Positions 26,140-34,910 are shown, numbered from the stretch's first letter. The stretch: DNA of 64,000 bases from JBFGFX01 sp965232455 (GCA_965232455.1 OZ246981.1:5580001-5644000); one strand, 5' to 3'. Notes: generated from the sequence alone by a model not told the origin. Numbers and translations are program-made.

Positions 26140-27198
26140 ATGAATGTAAAACCGCTATTCAAGCTCATGGTGGAGAAGAAAGCCTCGGATCTCTTCTTCA
26201 CGCCGTTTGCGCCTGCAAAGATCAAGATCGACGGCAAGATAATGCCGGTCAACAAGCTCGAGATGACGCCCAAGATGGTCAAGCAGGCGGCGATCGAGCT
26301 GATGGACGAAACGCTGCTGGACGTGTTCACCCGTGAACTGGAAGTGGACTTCGCTATCTCCGAACCGGGGCTGGGTCGATTCCGGATCAACGTGTTCCAC
26401 CAGCGCGGCAATGTCGCGATGGTTTTGCGTTATATCACCGCTGAAATGCCGACGCTCGACGAATTGAGTATGCCCGAACAGCTGAAAGAATTGGTCATGC
26501 TGAAACGCGGGCTTGTCTTGATGGTCGGTGCGAGCGGCAACGGAAAATCGACGACGCTTGCGGCGATGATCAATCATCGCAACATGCATACCTCGTCGCA
26601 TATCATCACCATCGAAGATCCGATCGAGTTTCTGCATCCGAACAAGAAGTCGATCGTCAATCAGCGTGAGGTCGGCCTGGATACCAAATCCTACGCACGT
26701 GCGCTGAAAAGCGCGATGCGGGCGGCGCCCGATGTCATTCAGATCGGTGAGATTCGCGACAACGAGTCGATGCAATCGGCGATCGATATGGCGGGCACGG
26801 GTCACCTCGTTCTTGCGACGCTGCACGCAAACAATGCTCCCGAGACGCTTGACCGGATCATCAACCTGTATCCGCAGGAGCAGCATGCACAGGTGTTCAT
26901 GGACTTGGCGCATTATTTGCGCGGCATTATCTCCCAGCGGCTGGTGCGCTCCAGAAACGGCAAACGAGTGGCGGCCGTCGAGCTGATGCTCAATACGCCG
27001 CACATCAAGGATCTGATCCTGAAAGGCGAAATCTCGGACGTCAAAGAGGCCCTGAAGGACAGTGGGGAGCGCGGCGTCCAAAACTTCGACGATGCGCTGC
27101 TCGGTCTCTACAACGCCGGTACGATAACGCTCGAAGAAGCGATGATCAACGCAGACTCCCGGGCAAACCTGGAAGCCAAGGTCAACTTCGGCGGCTGA
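26140..27198 (+). CDS. Third PilT/PilU-type ATPase in tandem
   Basis: A 352-residue PilT-family ATPase. Walker A is GASGNGKST from residue 130 (N in place of the usual S), followed by TIEDPIEFLHPNKKS, VIQIGEIRDNESMQ and LATLHANNAPETLDRI. It is closer to PilU than to PilT in the HPNKKS and HANNAPETLDRI regions but lacks the long PilU tail. All ATP-site residues seem intact. It probably joins the retraction motor or serves another pilus-like system. Only 69 bases separate it from pilU, so it is likely in the same operon. Confidence 0.9.
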   Translation: MNVKPLFKLMVEKKASDLFFTPFAPAKIKIDGKIMPVNKLEMTPKMVKQAAIELMDETLLDVFTRELEVDFAISEPGLGRFRINVFHQRGNVAMVLRYITAEMPTLDELSMPEQLKELVMLKRGLVLMVGASGNGKSTTLAAMINHRNMHTSSHIITIEDPIEFLHPNKKSIVNQREVGLDTKSYARALKSAMRAAPDVIQIGEIRDNESMQSAIDMAGTGHLVLATLHANNAPETLDRIINLYPQEQHAQVFMDLAHYLRGIISQRLVRSRNGKRVAAVELMLNTPHIKDLILKGEISDVKEALKDSGERGVQNFDDALLGLYNAGTITLEEAMINADSRANLEAKVNFGG

Positions 27199-27347
27199 TC
27201 CCGCCGCTGATCGAAGACGTCGTCGGGCCGATCGCGATCCGCCCCGCGTTTCACGTCACGAATTCGCGATTGAGCGTTCGACCGCTCATCAACTCGCCGC
27301 ATGATGTATATTCGATGCAAAGCTAAGCCAACCGGAGCCGGCACAGT

Positions 27348-27899
27348 ATGCGCATCGATTCGATAGCCATTGGCAACAATCCGCCCGAGGACGTCAACGT
27401 TCTCATCGAGGTGCCGCTCGGGGGCCAGCCGATCAAATACGAGTTGGACAAAGACGCCGGTATTCTGGTCGTCGACCGGTTCCTGTATACGCCGATGTCC
27501 TATCCGGGCAACTACGGGTTCGTGCCGCACACCTTGTCAGACGACGGCGACCCCATCGACGTGCTGGTCTGCAACACGCGGCCATTGGCGCCGAGCTGCG
27601 TGATCAACGTAAGGCCCGTCGGAGTGCTGATCATGGAGGACAATGCTGGTCAGGACGAGAAAGTTCTCGCCGTTCCGTCGCACGAGCTAACCAAGCGCTG
27701 GGACCACATCAACAATCATTCCGATCTGCCGGACATCACGTTGCGGCAGATCGAGCATTTTTTTGAGCATTACAAAGATCTGGAGCCGGGTAAATGGGTG
27801 AAGCTCGGCGATTGGCATGACGCCAAAGACGCCAAGCGGCTCATTACCGAGGCGATCGAACGGGCGAGGGCCCGCGAATCGGTGACGGATACGGGCTAG
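27348..27899 (+). CDS. ppa: Inorganic pyrophosphatase
   Basis: A 183-residue family I soluble pyrophosphatase, hydrolysing PPi to drive biosynthetic reactions. Signatures: IEVPLGGQPIKYELDK, DRFLYTPMSYPGNYGFVPHT and DGDPIDVLV, where the aspartates bind magnesium, and the later K-W pair in EPGKWVKLGDW. GGAG at 27333-27336 precedes ATG 27348. The 3' end overlaps the pyrK-like gene on the other strand by four bases. Confidence 0.97.
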   Translation: MRIDSIAIGNNPPEDVNVLIEVPLGGQPIKYELDKDAGILVVDRFLYTPMSYPGNYGFVPHTLSDDGDPIDVLVCNTRPLAPSCVINVRPVGVLIMEDNAGQDEKVLAVPSHELTKRWDHINNHSDLPDITLRQIEHFFEHYKDLEPGKWVKLGDWHDAKDAKRLITEAIERARARESVTDTG

Positions 27900-28819
27900 G
27901 GTCTGTTACCGCTGCCAGCGTCATGTGTCGGGTACACACTGGCCGCCTCGAACACCGGCCCGTCAACGCAAACTCGTTTCATTGCCGGTCCGTCATCGGT
28001 CGCGACGAGCACCGTGCATCCCGCGCAACCGCCGACCGCGCAGGCCATGTATTCCTCGAGTGATACCTGGCAGGGCAACGCGTACTTGTGGGCAAGCTTG
28101 GCCACGGCTTTCAGCATCGGCGTCGGCCCGCAGGCAAAAACGGCCGTTTCGCCCAGCGCGTCGGCGGACAGCGTATCCAGATACCGGTCCGCGATGTCCG
28201 TGACGTAGCCGCGAAACGTCCCTGGGAACTCCGACAGGCTGGCGAGCCTGGCCGGCACCCGCCACGTTTCGAGCAGGCGTATGGAGCGGTTGACGGGTGC
28301 GTCAATCCAGTCACAAGCCATGCCGGACTCGACGAGTTCAAAGGGAAACGGGATCTCGGAGCCCATTAACACCAGCGGTTGCCAGTCATGCTCGTCTTCG
28401 GTGAGCGTTTCGGCCAGAAAGAGTATTGGCGGTATGCCGACCCCGCCGCCGATCATGAGCGTTCGAGGCCTGGCGGACGATGGAGCGAAACCCTGGCCGA
28501 TCGGGCCCATCGAGTTCAGCCGGTCGCCCGGTTTTTTCCGTGCGAGGGCTTGCAGTCCCTCGCCGACTACCTTGAACAGAACGTCGATCCAGCCATGCTC
28601 GGCGTTTGCGCGCATGATCGACAACGGCCGCCGCATCGGAATCGCGTCGTCGCATTGCAGATGAACGAAGCTGCCGGGTGTTGCGCGGCCGGCGCAGCGC
28701 GGAGCAAGGAGTCGCAGGACGTACTGCTCGGACGGCTTCGCGCTGACGGAGAGCACCTCGACGTCCTCGACGAATATGGTGCCGCGGTGTGGGCGGGCGG
28801 CGTCCGTCACCGCGGCCAC
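27896..28819 (-). CDS. Dihydroorotate dehydrogenase electron-transfer subunit-like protein
   Basis: A 307-residue ferredoxin-reductase-fold protein. The FAD part shows MRRPLSIMRA, the NAD-binding part GGGVGIPPILFLAETL and VFACGPTPMLKAV, and the C-terminal [2Fe-2S] ligands are CAVGGCAGC plus the C of RVCVDGPVF, the CX4CX2C...C pattern of PyrK. In class 1B systems PyrK passes electrons from dihydroorotate dehydrogenase to NAD+. It overlaps pyrB by 13 bases, supporting a pyrimidine role, but no pyrD is in this window, so its partner is unknown. Confidence 0.8.
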   Translation of the reverse strand: MAAVTDAARPHRGTIFVEDVEVLSVSAKPSEQYVLRLLAPRCAGRATPGSFVHLQCDDAIPMRRPLSIMRANAEHGWIDVLFKVVGEGLQALARKKPGDRLNSMGPIGQGFAPSSARPRTLMIGGGVGIPPILFLAETLTEDEHDWQPLVLMGSEIPFPFELVESGMACDWIDAPVNRSIRLLETWRVPARLASLSEFPGTFRGYVTDIADRYLDTLSADALGETAVFACGPTPMLKAVAKLAHKYALPCQVSLEEYMACAVGGCAGCTVLVATDDGPAMKRVCVDGPVFEAASVYPTHDAGSGNRP

Positions 28820-29811
28820 AGTGTGTCCGATACCGCGGCGAGTACCGCCATGCGCACGGCGACTCCGTTGGTGACCTGCTGGGTAATGACGGATCGCGGG
28901 CTGTCTGCAAGACTCGATTCGATCTCGATCCCGCGGTTCATCGGACCGGGGTGCATGACAATCGCGTCCGGCGCCGCCAGTGACAGACGACTCTCGCTGA
29001 TGCCGTAACTGGAAAAATACTCGTCGACGCCGGGGATGCCTTCGAGGCTGCCAATTCGTTCCCGTTGGATGCGCAACGCCATTACGACGTCGGCGCCGCG
29101 AATCCCCTCGTCGAGGTCGTCCGTTATCCGTGCGCCCGGCACGCTGTTCGGATTCGGCGCCAGGGCGCTTGGCGATATCAGTCTCAGGTCGCCGACTCCC
29201 ATCGTCACGAGGCCCTGCGCGGCCGACCGCGCTACGCGCGAGTGCGCAACGTCGCCGACAATGGCGACGACCAGCTGCGCAAAGTCGCCTTTATGCTGCC
29301 GGATGGTCAGCAGGTCCAGGAGACCCTGCGTGGGGTGTGACACGTCTCCCTCGCCAGCGTTGAGCACGCTGATCCGGTCGCTCACATGTCGCGCAATGTA
29401 GGCCGGTACGCCGGCGCTGGCGTCTCTGATAACGAAAATATCGACCTGCATCGCCTGAAGCGTGTAAATCGTGTCCAGGATGCTCTCGCCTTTCTTGCGA
29501 GACGACATGTTGACGTCGAGGTTCAAGACGTCGGCGCCGAGCCGTTTAGCCGCCAGCTCGAAGGACGCGCGGGTGCGCGTACTCGGCTCGAAGAACAAAT
29601 TGCCGACCGTCCGGCCGTGAAGGCTCTCGTCACGGACCGCGGTCTCGCCGATCGGACTGAGAAAGGTTTCGGCGCGGTCCAGCAGTGTCGTGATGAGCGT
29701 CTTGTCCAGCCCCTCCAGCGTGAGCAAATGCCGCAGTTTGCCGTCAGCTGTCAGCTGCAAACTGCGGGTGTCGGTCGGTTCCGATGATTGAAAGGACTGG
29801 GTCGTAGGCAT
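28807..29811 (-). CDS. pyrB: Aspartate carbamoyltransferase catalytic subunit
   Basis: A 334-residue enzyme joining carbamoyl phosphate and aspartate in pyrimidine synthesis. The carbamoyl-phosphate motif FFEPSTRTRASFE is intact, followed by HPTQGLLDLLT (substrate loop) and MHPGPMNRGIEI. No pyrI is adjacent, and pyrR, present at this place in Pseudomonas, is absent. It is part of the leftward gshB-tonB-algH-ruvX-pyrB-pyrK-like run, with 72 bases between it and ruvX. Confidence 0.96.
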   Translation of the reverse strand: MPTTQSFQSSEPTDTRSLQLTADGKLRHLLTLEGLDKTLITTLLDRAETFLSPIGETAVRDESLHGRTVGNLFFEPSTRTRASFELAAKRLGADVLNLDVNMSSRKKGESILDTIYTLQAMQVDIFVIRDASAGVPAYIARHVSDRISVLNAGEGDVSHPTQGLLDLLTIRQHKGDFAQLVVAIVGDVAHSRVARSAAQGLVTMGVGDLRLISPSALAPNPNSVPGARITDDLDEGIRGADVVMALRIQRERIGSLEGIPGVDEYFSSYGISESRLSLAAPDAIVMHPGPMNRGIEIESSLADSPRSVITQQVTNGVAVRMAVLAAVSDTLWPR

Positions 29812-29883
29812 CGGAGCGGCATTCTACCCGGATTGGTCGCGTCCGGCTGCGCTATTTGTGACGGCCGCTGTTTCCATGCCCTG

Positions 29884-30333
29884 TCAGGCGCCGCCCTCTC
29901 GCATCCAGCGTTCCGCGATGAGCACCGCAGCCGCGGCGTCGACGGTTTCCCTGCGAACGCGGCCGCGTGTGCCCGCTGCGCGCGACCGGCGCAGTTGTTC
30001 CGCCGCTTCGATCGACGAGTACCGTTCGTCCACGTGCCCGACAGGCAGCCCGTAGCGGCCCAGCGCATCGCTGAAAGACTCGACGTCGACCGCCAGCTCC
30101 GCGCGGGAGCCGTCCGCGTTGTACGGCATGCCGACCACGAGCTGGTCCGGCTGCCACTCCGAGATCCAGCCCCCGATTCGTTGCCAGTCGGGTCCGGCCG
30201 CGCCGTTGCTGGCGACGCCAAGAGGGCTTGCCGACCCGGTGATGCGCTGTCCAACGGCGACGCCGATCCGGCGGCGTCCATAGTCGAAGGAGAGGAGAGT
30301 CAGGCGCTGGGTTTTGTCAGGCGTGCCCGGCAT
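29884..30333 (-). CDS. ruvX: Putative pre-16S rRNA nuclease/Holliday junction resolvase RuvX (YqgF)
   Basis: A 149-residue RNase H-fold protein. The first acidic residue is in LLSFDYGRRRIGVAVG, the second motif is QLVVGMPYNADGSRAE, then VDERYSS and the C-terminal ETVDAAAAVLI carry the remaining acidic residues. YqgF is needed to mature the 16S rRNA 5' end in E. coli. Its start overlaps the algH stop by 17 bases, the usual algH-yqgF pairing. Confidence 0.93.
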   Translation of the reverse strand: MPGTPDKTQRLTLLSFDYGRRRIGVAVGQRITGSASPLGVASNGAAGPDWQRIGGWISEWQPDQLVVGMPYNADGSRAELAVDVESFSDALGRYGLPVGHVDERYSSIEAAEQLRRSRAAGTRGRVRRETVDAAAAVLIAERWMREGGA

Positions 30334-30880
30334 CGGGGGCGAGTCGGCTCAGGTCGATACCCAGCACGTCCGCAGCGGTCCGCCAGCGCTCCTCGAACGG
30401 CACCTCAAAAATCAGCTGCGGGCTTGCCGGTACGCTGAGCCAGGTGTTGGCGAGCATTTCAGCTTCCAGCTGGCCCGGTTCCCAACCGGCGTAGCCAAGC
30501 GCGACCAGCGTCTGATGCGGTCCGCCGCCGGCAGCCATCGCGTCGAGCACGTCGCGCGACAGGGTCAACTGGATGTCCGGTGATACCCGCACCGAACTCT
30601 CGAAGGTTTCTCCGGGCTCATGCAATACGAAACCGCGCTCTTTGGCCACGGGGCCGCCGTCGAGAACCGGGTGGGCCAGGATAGCGGCATCGGCGTCGCT
30701 CAGATCGAGCTGTCGAAACAATCCGCCAAGATTCAAGTTGAGAGGACGATTGATCACTATGCCGAGCGCGCCGTCGGCGTTGTGCTCACAAACCAGCGTG
30801 ACCGTTGTCGAGAAGTTGGGATCGTCCATGCCGGGCATGGCAATGAGCAGCTGGTTGTTCAAGGAACCGGTGAATTCCAT
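30317..30880 (-). CDS. algH: YqgE/AlgH family protein
   Basis: A 187-residue protein from the ATG complement at 30878-30880, giving MEFTGSLNNQLLIAMPGMDD, the family's normal N-terminus. A TTG start at 30922 would add 14 residues. Further signatures: LVCEHNADGALGIVINRPL, LDGGPVAKERGFVLH and ALGYAGWEPGQLEAE. The biochemical role is not established. It is coupled to ruvX. Confidence 0.92.
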   Translation of the reverse strand: MEFTGSLNNQLLIAMPGMDDPNFSTTVTLVCEHNADGALGIVINRPLNLNLGGLFRQLDLSDADAAILAHPVLDGGPVAKERGFVLHEPGETFESSVRVSPDIQLTLSRDVLDAMAAGGGPHQTLVALGYAGWEPGQLEAEMLANTWLSVPASPQLIFEVPFEERWRTAADVLGIDLSRLAPDAGHA

Positions 30881-30965
30881 GTGCACAGTATCGGCCTTGC
30901 TGCGGCGATTCACAACCGTCAAAAGCCGACCTTGGAAACGGCCGTCGGCGGAAGAGTGTGCGTGC

Positions 30966-31901
30966 TCAGTGGATGCTGGCGGTGGCCGGGGTGTTTATGC
31001 GGCTGAACTGCCATTTATAGACGAAGTTGAGTTCCGGATGGTCCGCCCGCACGGCTTCCGGGAAGGGCTCGAAAGGCGCGGCGCGTTCCAGGATATTGAG
31101 CGCCGCCTGATCCAACACGGTTGATCCGGACGATTGGCGGATAATCACCTCGGACAGGTCTCCGCTCATGTCGATCGTCACTTCGAGCGTCGGGCTGCCG
31201 CTCAAGCCCTGTAACGCGATCTGCGCAGGGAGGTAACGCTGGCCAACCGACTCAATTTTTCGTTTCCAGCGATCGACGTAGCCGGCGATGTTGGATTCTT
31301 TGGTATCGGCGCTGACGACAATCCGCTGACGATTCCGGTCGCGCACCAGGAAGTTGGCCTGCGCGTCTTTGGGCAGCGGCAGCGTCGTGTCTGCGCCGGA
31401 CTCCATGGCCAGCGCGGTCGACTGCCGGCGCGTCTTGTCCATCCGCGGATCGTTGGCCACCCGCCGGTCCTGCGCGCTGCGTGACGCAAGCACCTCGTCG
31501 CTGTTTCGCTGCTGGGCGGAAGCGTCCTCGAGTGCGTTGCCGTCGTCGACGCCGTTGTTGTCAATCGGAACGCTGCTTTCCAGCGGCGCGCTGGGTCGTG
31601 CCTGATGCTCGGTATTGCCGCTGCCTTCCTGACTTGCCTGCGCCAGATACATTGCGTCGTCCGGCCGATCGAAACTGCGATCCGGGTCTGCGACGATGGT
31701 GACCTCAAGCGACACGGCTTCCGAAAAATAGTCGTCGATCGCGGCGTTGAAGGTGACGCCGATGATCAGGATACCGTGCACCAGGGCGGCGAGAAACAGC
31801 ATCGGCGGCAGCCGGTCGGGCGCCGGCGCGGACTCCAGACGAAACTCGTCGAAATATCCGGCGGTTCCACCGTTGCCGCTGTTTGTATTCAGTTGAGCCA
31901 T
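30966..31901 (-). CDS. TonB-family energy transducer protein
   Basis: A 311-residue protein with one membrane anchor (LPPMLFLAALVHGILIIGVTF, about residues 31-51), a long polar periplasmic linker without the usual proline-lysine repeats, and a C-terminal TonB-like domain (YLPAQIALQGLSGSPTLEVT, then SSGSTVLDQAALNILERAAP). Its place between gshB and algH is that of tonB3 of Pseudomonas, which is tied to twitching motility rather than iron uptake. No exbB/exbD genes adjoin it. Confidence 0.85.
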   Translation of the reverse strand: MAQLNTNSGNGGTAGYFDEFRLESAPAPDRLPPMLFLAALVHGILIIGVTFNAAIDDYFSEAVSLEVTIVADPDRSFDRPDDAMYLAQASQEGSGNTEHQARPSAPLESSVPIDNNGVDDGNALEDASAQQRNSDEVLASRSAQDRRVANDPRMDKTRRQSTALAMESGADTTLPLPKDAQANFLVRDRNRQRIVVSADTKESNIAGYVDRWKRKIESVGQRYLPAQIALQGLSGSPTLEVTIDMSGDLSEVIIRQSSGSTVLDQAALNILERAAPFEPFPEAVRADHPELNFVYKWQFSRINTPATASIH

Positions 31902-32145
31902 TGCTGTCGCAGGAGTCCGCCTCCCGTTATGTCGAACAGGCGGGAGCCGTTACCGCCGGTAAGGCTGCTCAGTGTACTTGCTTCCGCAAGGGCGCAATGA
32001 GACACAGTTCACCGGTCGTGCCGTCGGCGGACGCCTGTTTACGCCCAGTGCGGCCAAGTTTGGTCAAATTCGGACGTTCCTGCAACACCCTTGCTTGAGT
32101 ATTTCCAGAGTTTTTCTCAGCGCTTATAGACATAATCGCAAGTGT

Positions 32146-33102
32146 TTAGCGAAGTTTCGCTTCAATCGCGTCGAACAGTGTGCCGGCAATGTTGAGGCCA
32201 AAGTGCCGGTCCAGCTCGCGAATGCCGGTCGGGCTCGTCGAATTGATTTCCGTGAGGAAATCGCCGATGACGTCGATGCCGCAAAAAATGACGCCGCTGT
32301 CGCGCAGAACGGGTCCGACGCGTGCGCAGATCTCCCGGTCCCTGGCGGTCAGCTCACGGCCTTCGCCCACGGCGCCCATTACCAGATTGCCGCGATTGTC
32401 ATCGGCGGACGGTATGCGCGCCAGCGCGTGAGGGATGGGCTCGCCGTCGATCAGGAGAATACGCTTGTCGCCTTCGCTGATCTCGGGGATGAACACCTGT
32501 GCCATCGCGAACCGATTGCCGTAGTCGGTCAACGTCTCGATGATGACGTTGGCGTTGTTGTCGCCCTGCTTGACGACGAATATCGATTTGCCGCCCATGC
32601 CGTCGAGCGGTTTGACGACCACCTTGCCGTGCTGCTCGGCAAAGCTTTTCATTTCCGCCATTGACCGCGTTACCAGGGTTGTAGGCGCACAATCCGGGAA
32701 CCAGGCGGTGAATGCTTTTTCATTCATATCCCGTAGCGCCTGCGGGCGATTCACAATCAGCGCGCCGGCGATTTCCGCCCGTTCGAGAATGTAGGTGGTG
32801 TAGATGTATTCCATGTCGAACGGCGGGTCCTTGCGCATCAGGATCACGTCCAGTTCGCCGAGCGGCAGCTCCGCTTGCCGGCCAAACTCGAACCAATTCT
32901 CCGGCCGGTCGAAGACGCTCAGCGTGCGCGAGCGCCCGATAGCAACCCCATCCAGCAACTTCAGATCCGACTGCAGCATGTAGTGAATCTCGTAGCCCCG
33001 GCGTTGCGCCTCGATCAGCATGGCCATGGAGCTGTCTTTTTTCACGGTAACCGTTTCGATGGGGTCCATAACGATACCGAGGCGGGGTTGTTTTTCGGGC
33101 AT
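32146..33102 (-). CDS. gshB: Glutathione synthetase
   Basis: A 318-residue ATP-grasp enzyme adding glycine to gamma-glutamylcysteine. MPEKQPRLGIVMDPIETV at the ATG complement 33100-33102 is the standard N-terminus; the longer TTG-initiated frame from 33138 adds 12 residues. Further motifs: LMRKDPPFDMEYIYTTYILE, KPLDGMGGKSIF (ATP loop) and FCGIDVIGDFLTEINSTSPT with the metal-binding Glu and Asn. It heads the leftward run and diverges from pilG. Confidence 0.96.
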   Translation of the reverse strand: MPEKQPRLGIVMDPIETVTVKKDSSMAMLIEAQRRGYEIHYMLQSDLKLLDGVAIGRSRTLSVFDRPENWFEFGRQAELPLGELDVILMRKDPPFDMEYIYTTYILERAEIAGALIVNRPQALRDMNEKAFTAWFPDCAPTTLVTRSMAEMKSFAEQHGKVVVKPLDGMGGKSIFVVKQGDNNANVIIETLTDYGNRFAMAQVFIPEISEGDKRILLIDGEPIPHALARIPSADDNRGNLVMGAVGEGRELTARDREICARVGPVLRDSGVIFCGIDVIGDFLTEINSTSPTGIRELDRHFGLNIAGTLFDAIEAKLR

Positions 33103-33202
33103 GGCGGCGGAGTCCTGCGGTTGGGCGGGTTCAATCAACGTGGATTGTCACGCAAATCCCAGGTGTTCGTAAACAGAGTCGCCGGCTTCGAGCGGCGGCC
33201 GG

Positions 33203-33232
33203 CGCGGCTACGATCCAATTTGAGATAGGTTC
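33203..33232. repeat. Solo end of the palindromic element family, copy C
   Basis: The bases from 33203 (CGCGGCTACGATCCAATTTG) to GGTTC at 33232 match the right end of copy A closely (about 27 of 30). No opposite arm was found within the intergenic region, so it is a truncated or solo end. Confidence 0.7.
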
Positions 33233-33477
33233 CAGACTGCGCCGGCGAGTATCGACGCGCCGTTGGACCGTCCCGGAACGGGCCCGAAAAGCCGGTGGCT
33301 GACGGTTTTTGGACCGGGTATCGAAACGGCTCTCGCGATGATGGAATCAGTTCAATTTCGGACTGAGTCTAAGAGCGTGTCGTGTGTCGTAGCGGCAATT
33401 AAGCCAATATGGTACAAGTTCTTATGCTCGCGCCGAATATTATGGAAACCTAAGCGGTCGAGCGTGTAAACGGAGAG

Positions 33478-33497
33478 GCAAACCCTCCAGGGTTTGC
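33478..33497. promoter_or_regulatory. Perfect inverted repeat in pilG leader
   Basis: GCAAACCCT-CC-AGGGTTTGC, nine paired bases around two, ends 20 bases before the pilG GTG. It could be an operator or form an RNA hairpin next to the ribosome site GAGG at 33507-33510. Confidence 0.4.
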
Positions 33498-33517
33498 GAT
33501 TTGGGCGAGGAATTCCG

Positions 33518-33910
33518 GTGTCAAACAACGCATCTCGAAGTCTTAATGGACTCAAGATTCTTGTCGTGGACGACAGCAAGACCATTCGCAGAACAGCCGA
33601 AACGCTGTTATCGAAGGAGGGCTGTCAGGTATTTACGGCGATTGACGGCTTCGACGCGCTGTCCAAGATCGCGGATCACCAGCCGGATCTCATTTTCGTC
33701 GATATCATGATGCCGCGTCTGGACGGCTATCAGACCTGCTCGCTCATCAAGCACAACAAAGTCTTCAAGAATACCCCGGTCATTATGCTCTCGAGCAAAG
33801 ATGGCCTGTTCGACCGCGCTCGTGGACGCATCGTGGGGTCGGAACAGTATCTGACCAAACCGTTCACCAAAGACGAATTGCTGGGTGCGATATCGAATCA
33901 GATAAACTGA
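33518..33910 (+). CDS. pilG: Twitching motility response regulator PilG
   Basis: A 130-residue single receiver domain. VVDDSKTIRR provides the acidic pocket, D62 in IFVDIMMPRLDG is the phosphorylation site, VIMLSSKDG has the conserved Ser, and LTKPF the Lys. GTG 33518 is preferred over TTG 33494 because GAGG sits eight bases ahead. In Pseudomonas, PilG is phosphorylated by ChpA and promotes pilus extension and cAMP signalling. It is first in the Chp operon, 11 bases before pilH. Confidence 0.93.
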   Translation: MSNNASRSLNGLKILVVDDSKTIRRTAETLLSKEGCQVFTAIDGFDALSKIADHQPDLIFVDIMMPRLDGYQTCSLIKHNKVFKNTPVIMLSSKDGLFDRARGRIVGSEQYLTKPFTKDELLGAISNQIN

Positions 33911-33921
33911 GGAAGAATGGC

Positions 33922-34287
33922 ATGGCTGTGGTTCTTATCATCGACGATTCGCCGACGGAATTGCACTTGTTCCAGGATATGCTGGAGAAAAACGGCTTTG
34001 AAACGCTGTTGGCCGACAGCGGCGAGGAGGGTATCCGGATCGCCCAGTCGGCGGCTCCGGACTGCATCTTGATGGACGTCGTGATGCCGGGCATGAACGG
34101 GTTCCAGGCAACTCGCAAGCTGACGCAGGATCCCGGAACGGCAAATATTCCGGTCATCATGATTACAACGAAGGATCAGGAGACCGACAAGATATGGGGC
34201 ATGCGTCAGGGCGCTGTCGAGTACCTCGTGAAACCGGTGCCGAGCAAAGACCTGGTTGCCAAGATCAATTCGGTAATGGCCGACTGA
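33922..34287 (+). CDS. pilH: Twitching motility response regulator PilH
   Basis: A 121-residue receiver domain with IIDDSPTELHLFQDMLEKNG, D52 in CILMDVVMPGMNG as phospho-acceptor, VIMITTKDQETDK and VKPVPSKDL. PilH opposes PilG, probably as a phosphate sink, and favours retraction. Its stop codon directly abuts the pilI start. Confidence 0.93.
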   Translation: MAVVLIIDDSPTELHLFQDMLEKNGFETLLADSGEEGIRIAQSAAPDCILMDVVMPGMNGFQATRKLTQDPGTANIPVIMITTKDQETDKIWGMRQGAVEYLVKPVPSKDLVAKINSVMAD

Positions 34288-34854
34288 ATGGACGAAGCGG
34301 TCCCATTGGATGCGTTGGTCGAGCGCCCGTTCGAGCTTCTTCAGGAAATTGAGCGGCGCAGCCGCGCCGCGATGGCCGGGCAGAGCGGCGGGGAGTTGTC
34401 CAGCGAATGGGTGGGCATCGGCTTTCGCATCGGTCAGGAACAGTTTGTCTCCGATCGCAATCAGGTTCGCGAGGTATTGATGCTGCCTTCCACGATGACC
34501 CGTGTGCCGGGTGCGAAGCGTTGGGTTCTGGGCATCGCCAATTTGCGCGGTCACCTGCTTCCGCTCATCGACGTGCAGATGTTGCTGGGCAGCGGCCGCA
34601 CACCGCTGCGGCGCGTGACGCGGGTGATTTCCGTCAATCATCGTGACGTGCCGGCGGGTCTGGTCGTCGATGAGGTATTGGGATTCCGGCGTTTCAACGA
34701 TCGCGAGTATGTTGACCAATGGCCCGAAACGGCGTTGCGATGCGATCGGTTCATAAAAGGAGCGTACCAGCGCGGCGCGGACAGCTGGCCGATTTTCGGT
34801 TTGTACGATCTCATTGAGAGCAGCACGTTTTTGCAGGCCGCGGCGGACGGTTGA
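34288..34854 (+). CDS. pilI: CheW-like chemosensory adaptor PilI
   Basis: A 188-residue CheW-domain protein starting immediately after the pilH stop. Features: GFRIGQEQFVSDRNQVREVL, WVLGIANLRGHLLPLIDVQM (CheW core) and GLVVDEVLGFRRF. It should link the receptor PilJ to the kinase ChpA at the cell pole. Its order pilH-pilI-pilJ is the Pseudomonas order. Confidence 0.92.
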   Translation: MDEAVPLDALVERPFELLQEIERRSRAAMAGQSGGELSSEWVGIGFRIGQEQFVSDRNQVREVLMLPSTMTRVPGAKRWVLGIANLRGHLLPLIDVQMLLGSGRTPLRRVTRVISVNHRDVPAGLVVDEVLGFRRFNDREYVDQWPETALRCDRFIKGAYQRGADSWPIFGLYDLIESSTFLQAAADG

Positions 34855-34910
34855 CCCAGCGGGGCTCCCAAATCAAGCAATTCTCTATTTGACTGACACG
34901 TTGCAGAATC

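Larger units (their letters stand above)
33103..33517. other. Divergent gshB-pilG intergenic region
   Basis: About 415 bases without a supported gene. It contains one arm of the dispersed palindromic repeat (33203-33232) and a perfect inverted repeat just before pilG (33478-33497). It must carry the promoters for gshB (leftward) and the pilG operon (rightward), but I see no convincing -35/-10 pair. The part after 33360 is richer in A+T. Confidence 0.5.
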
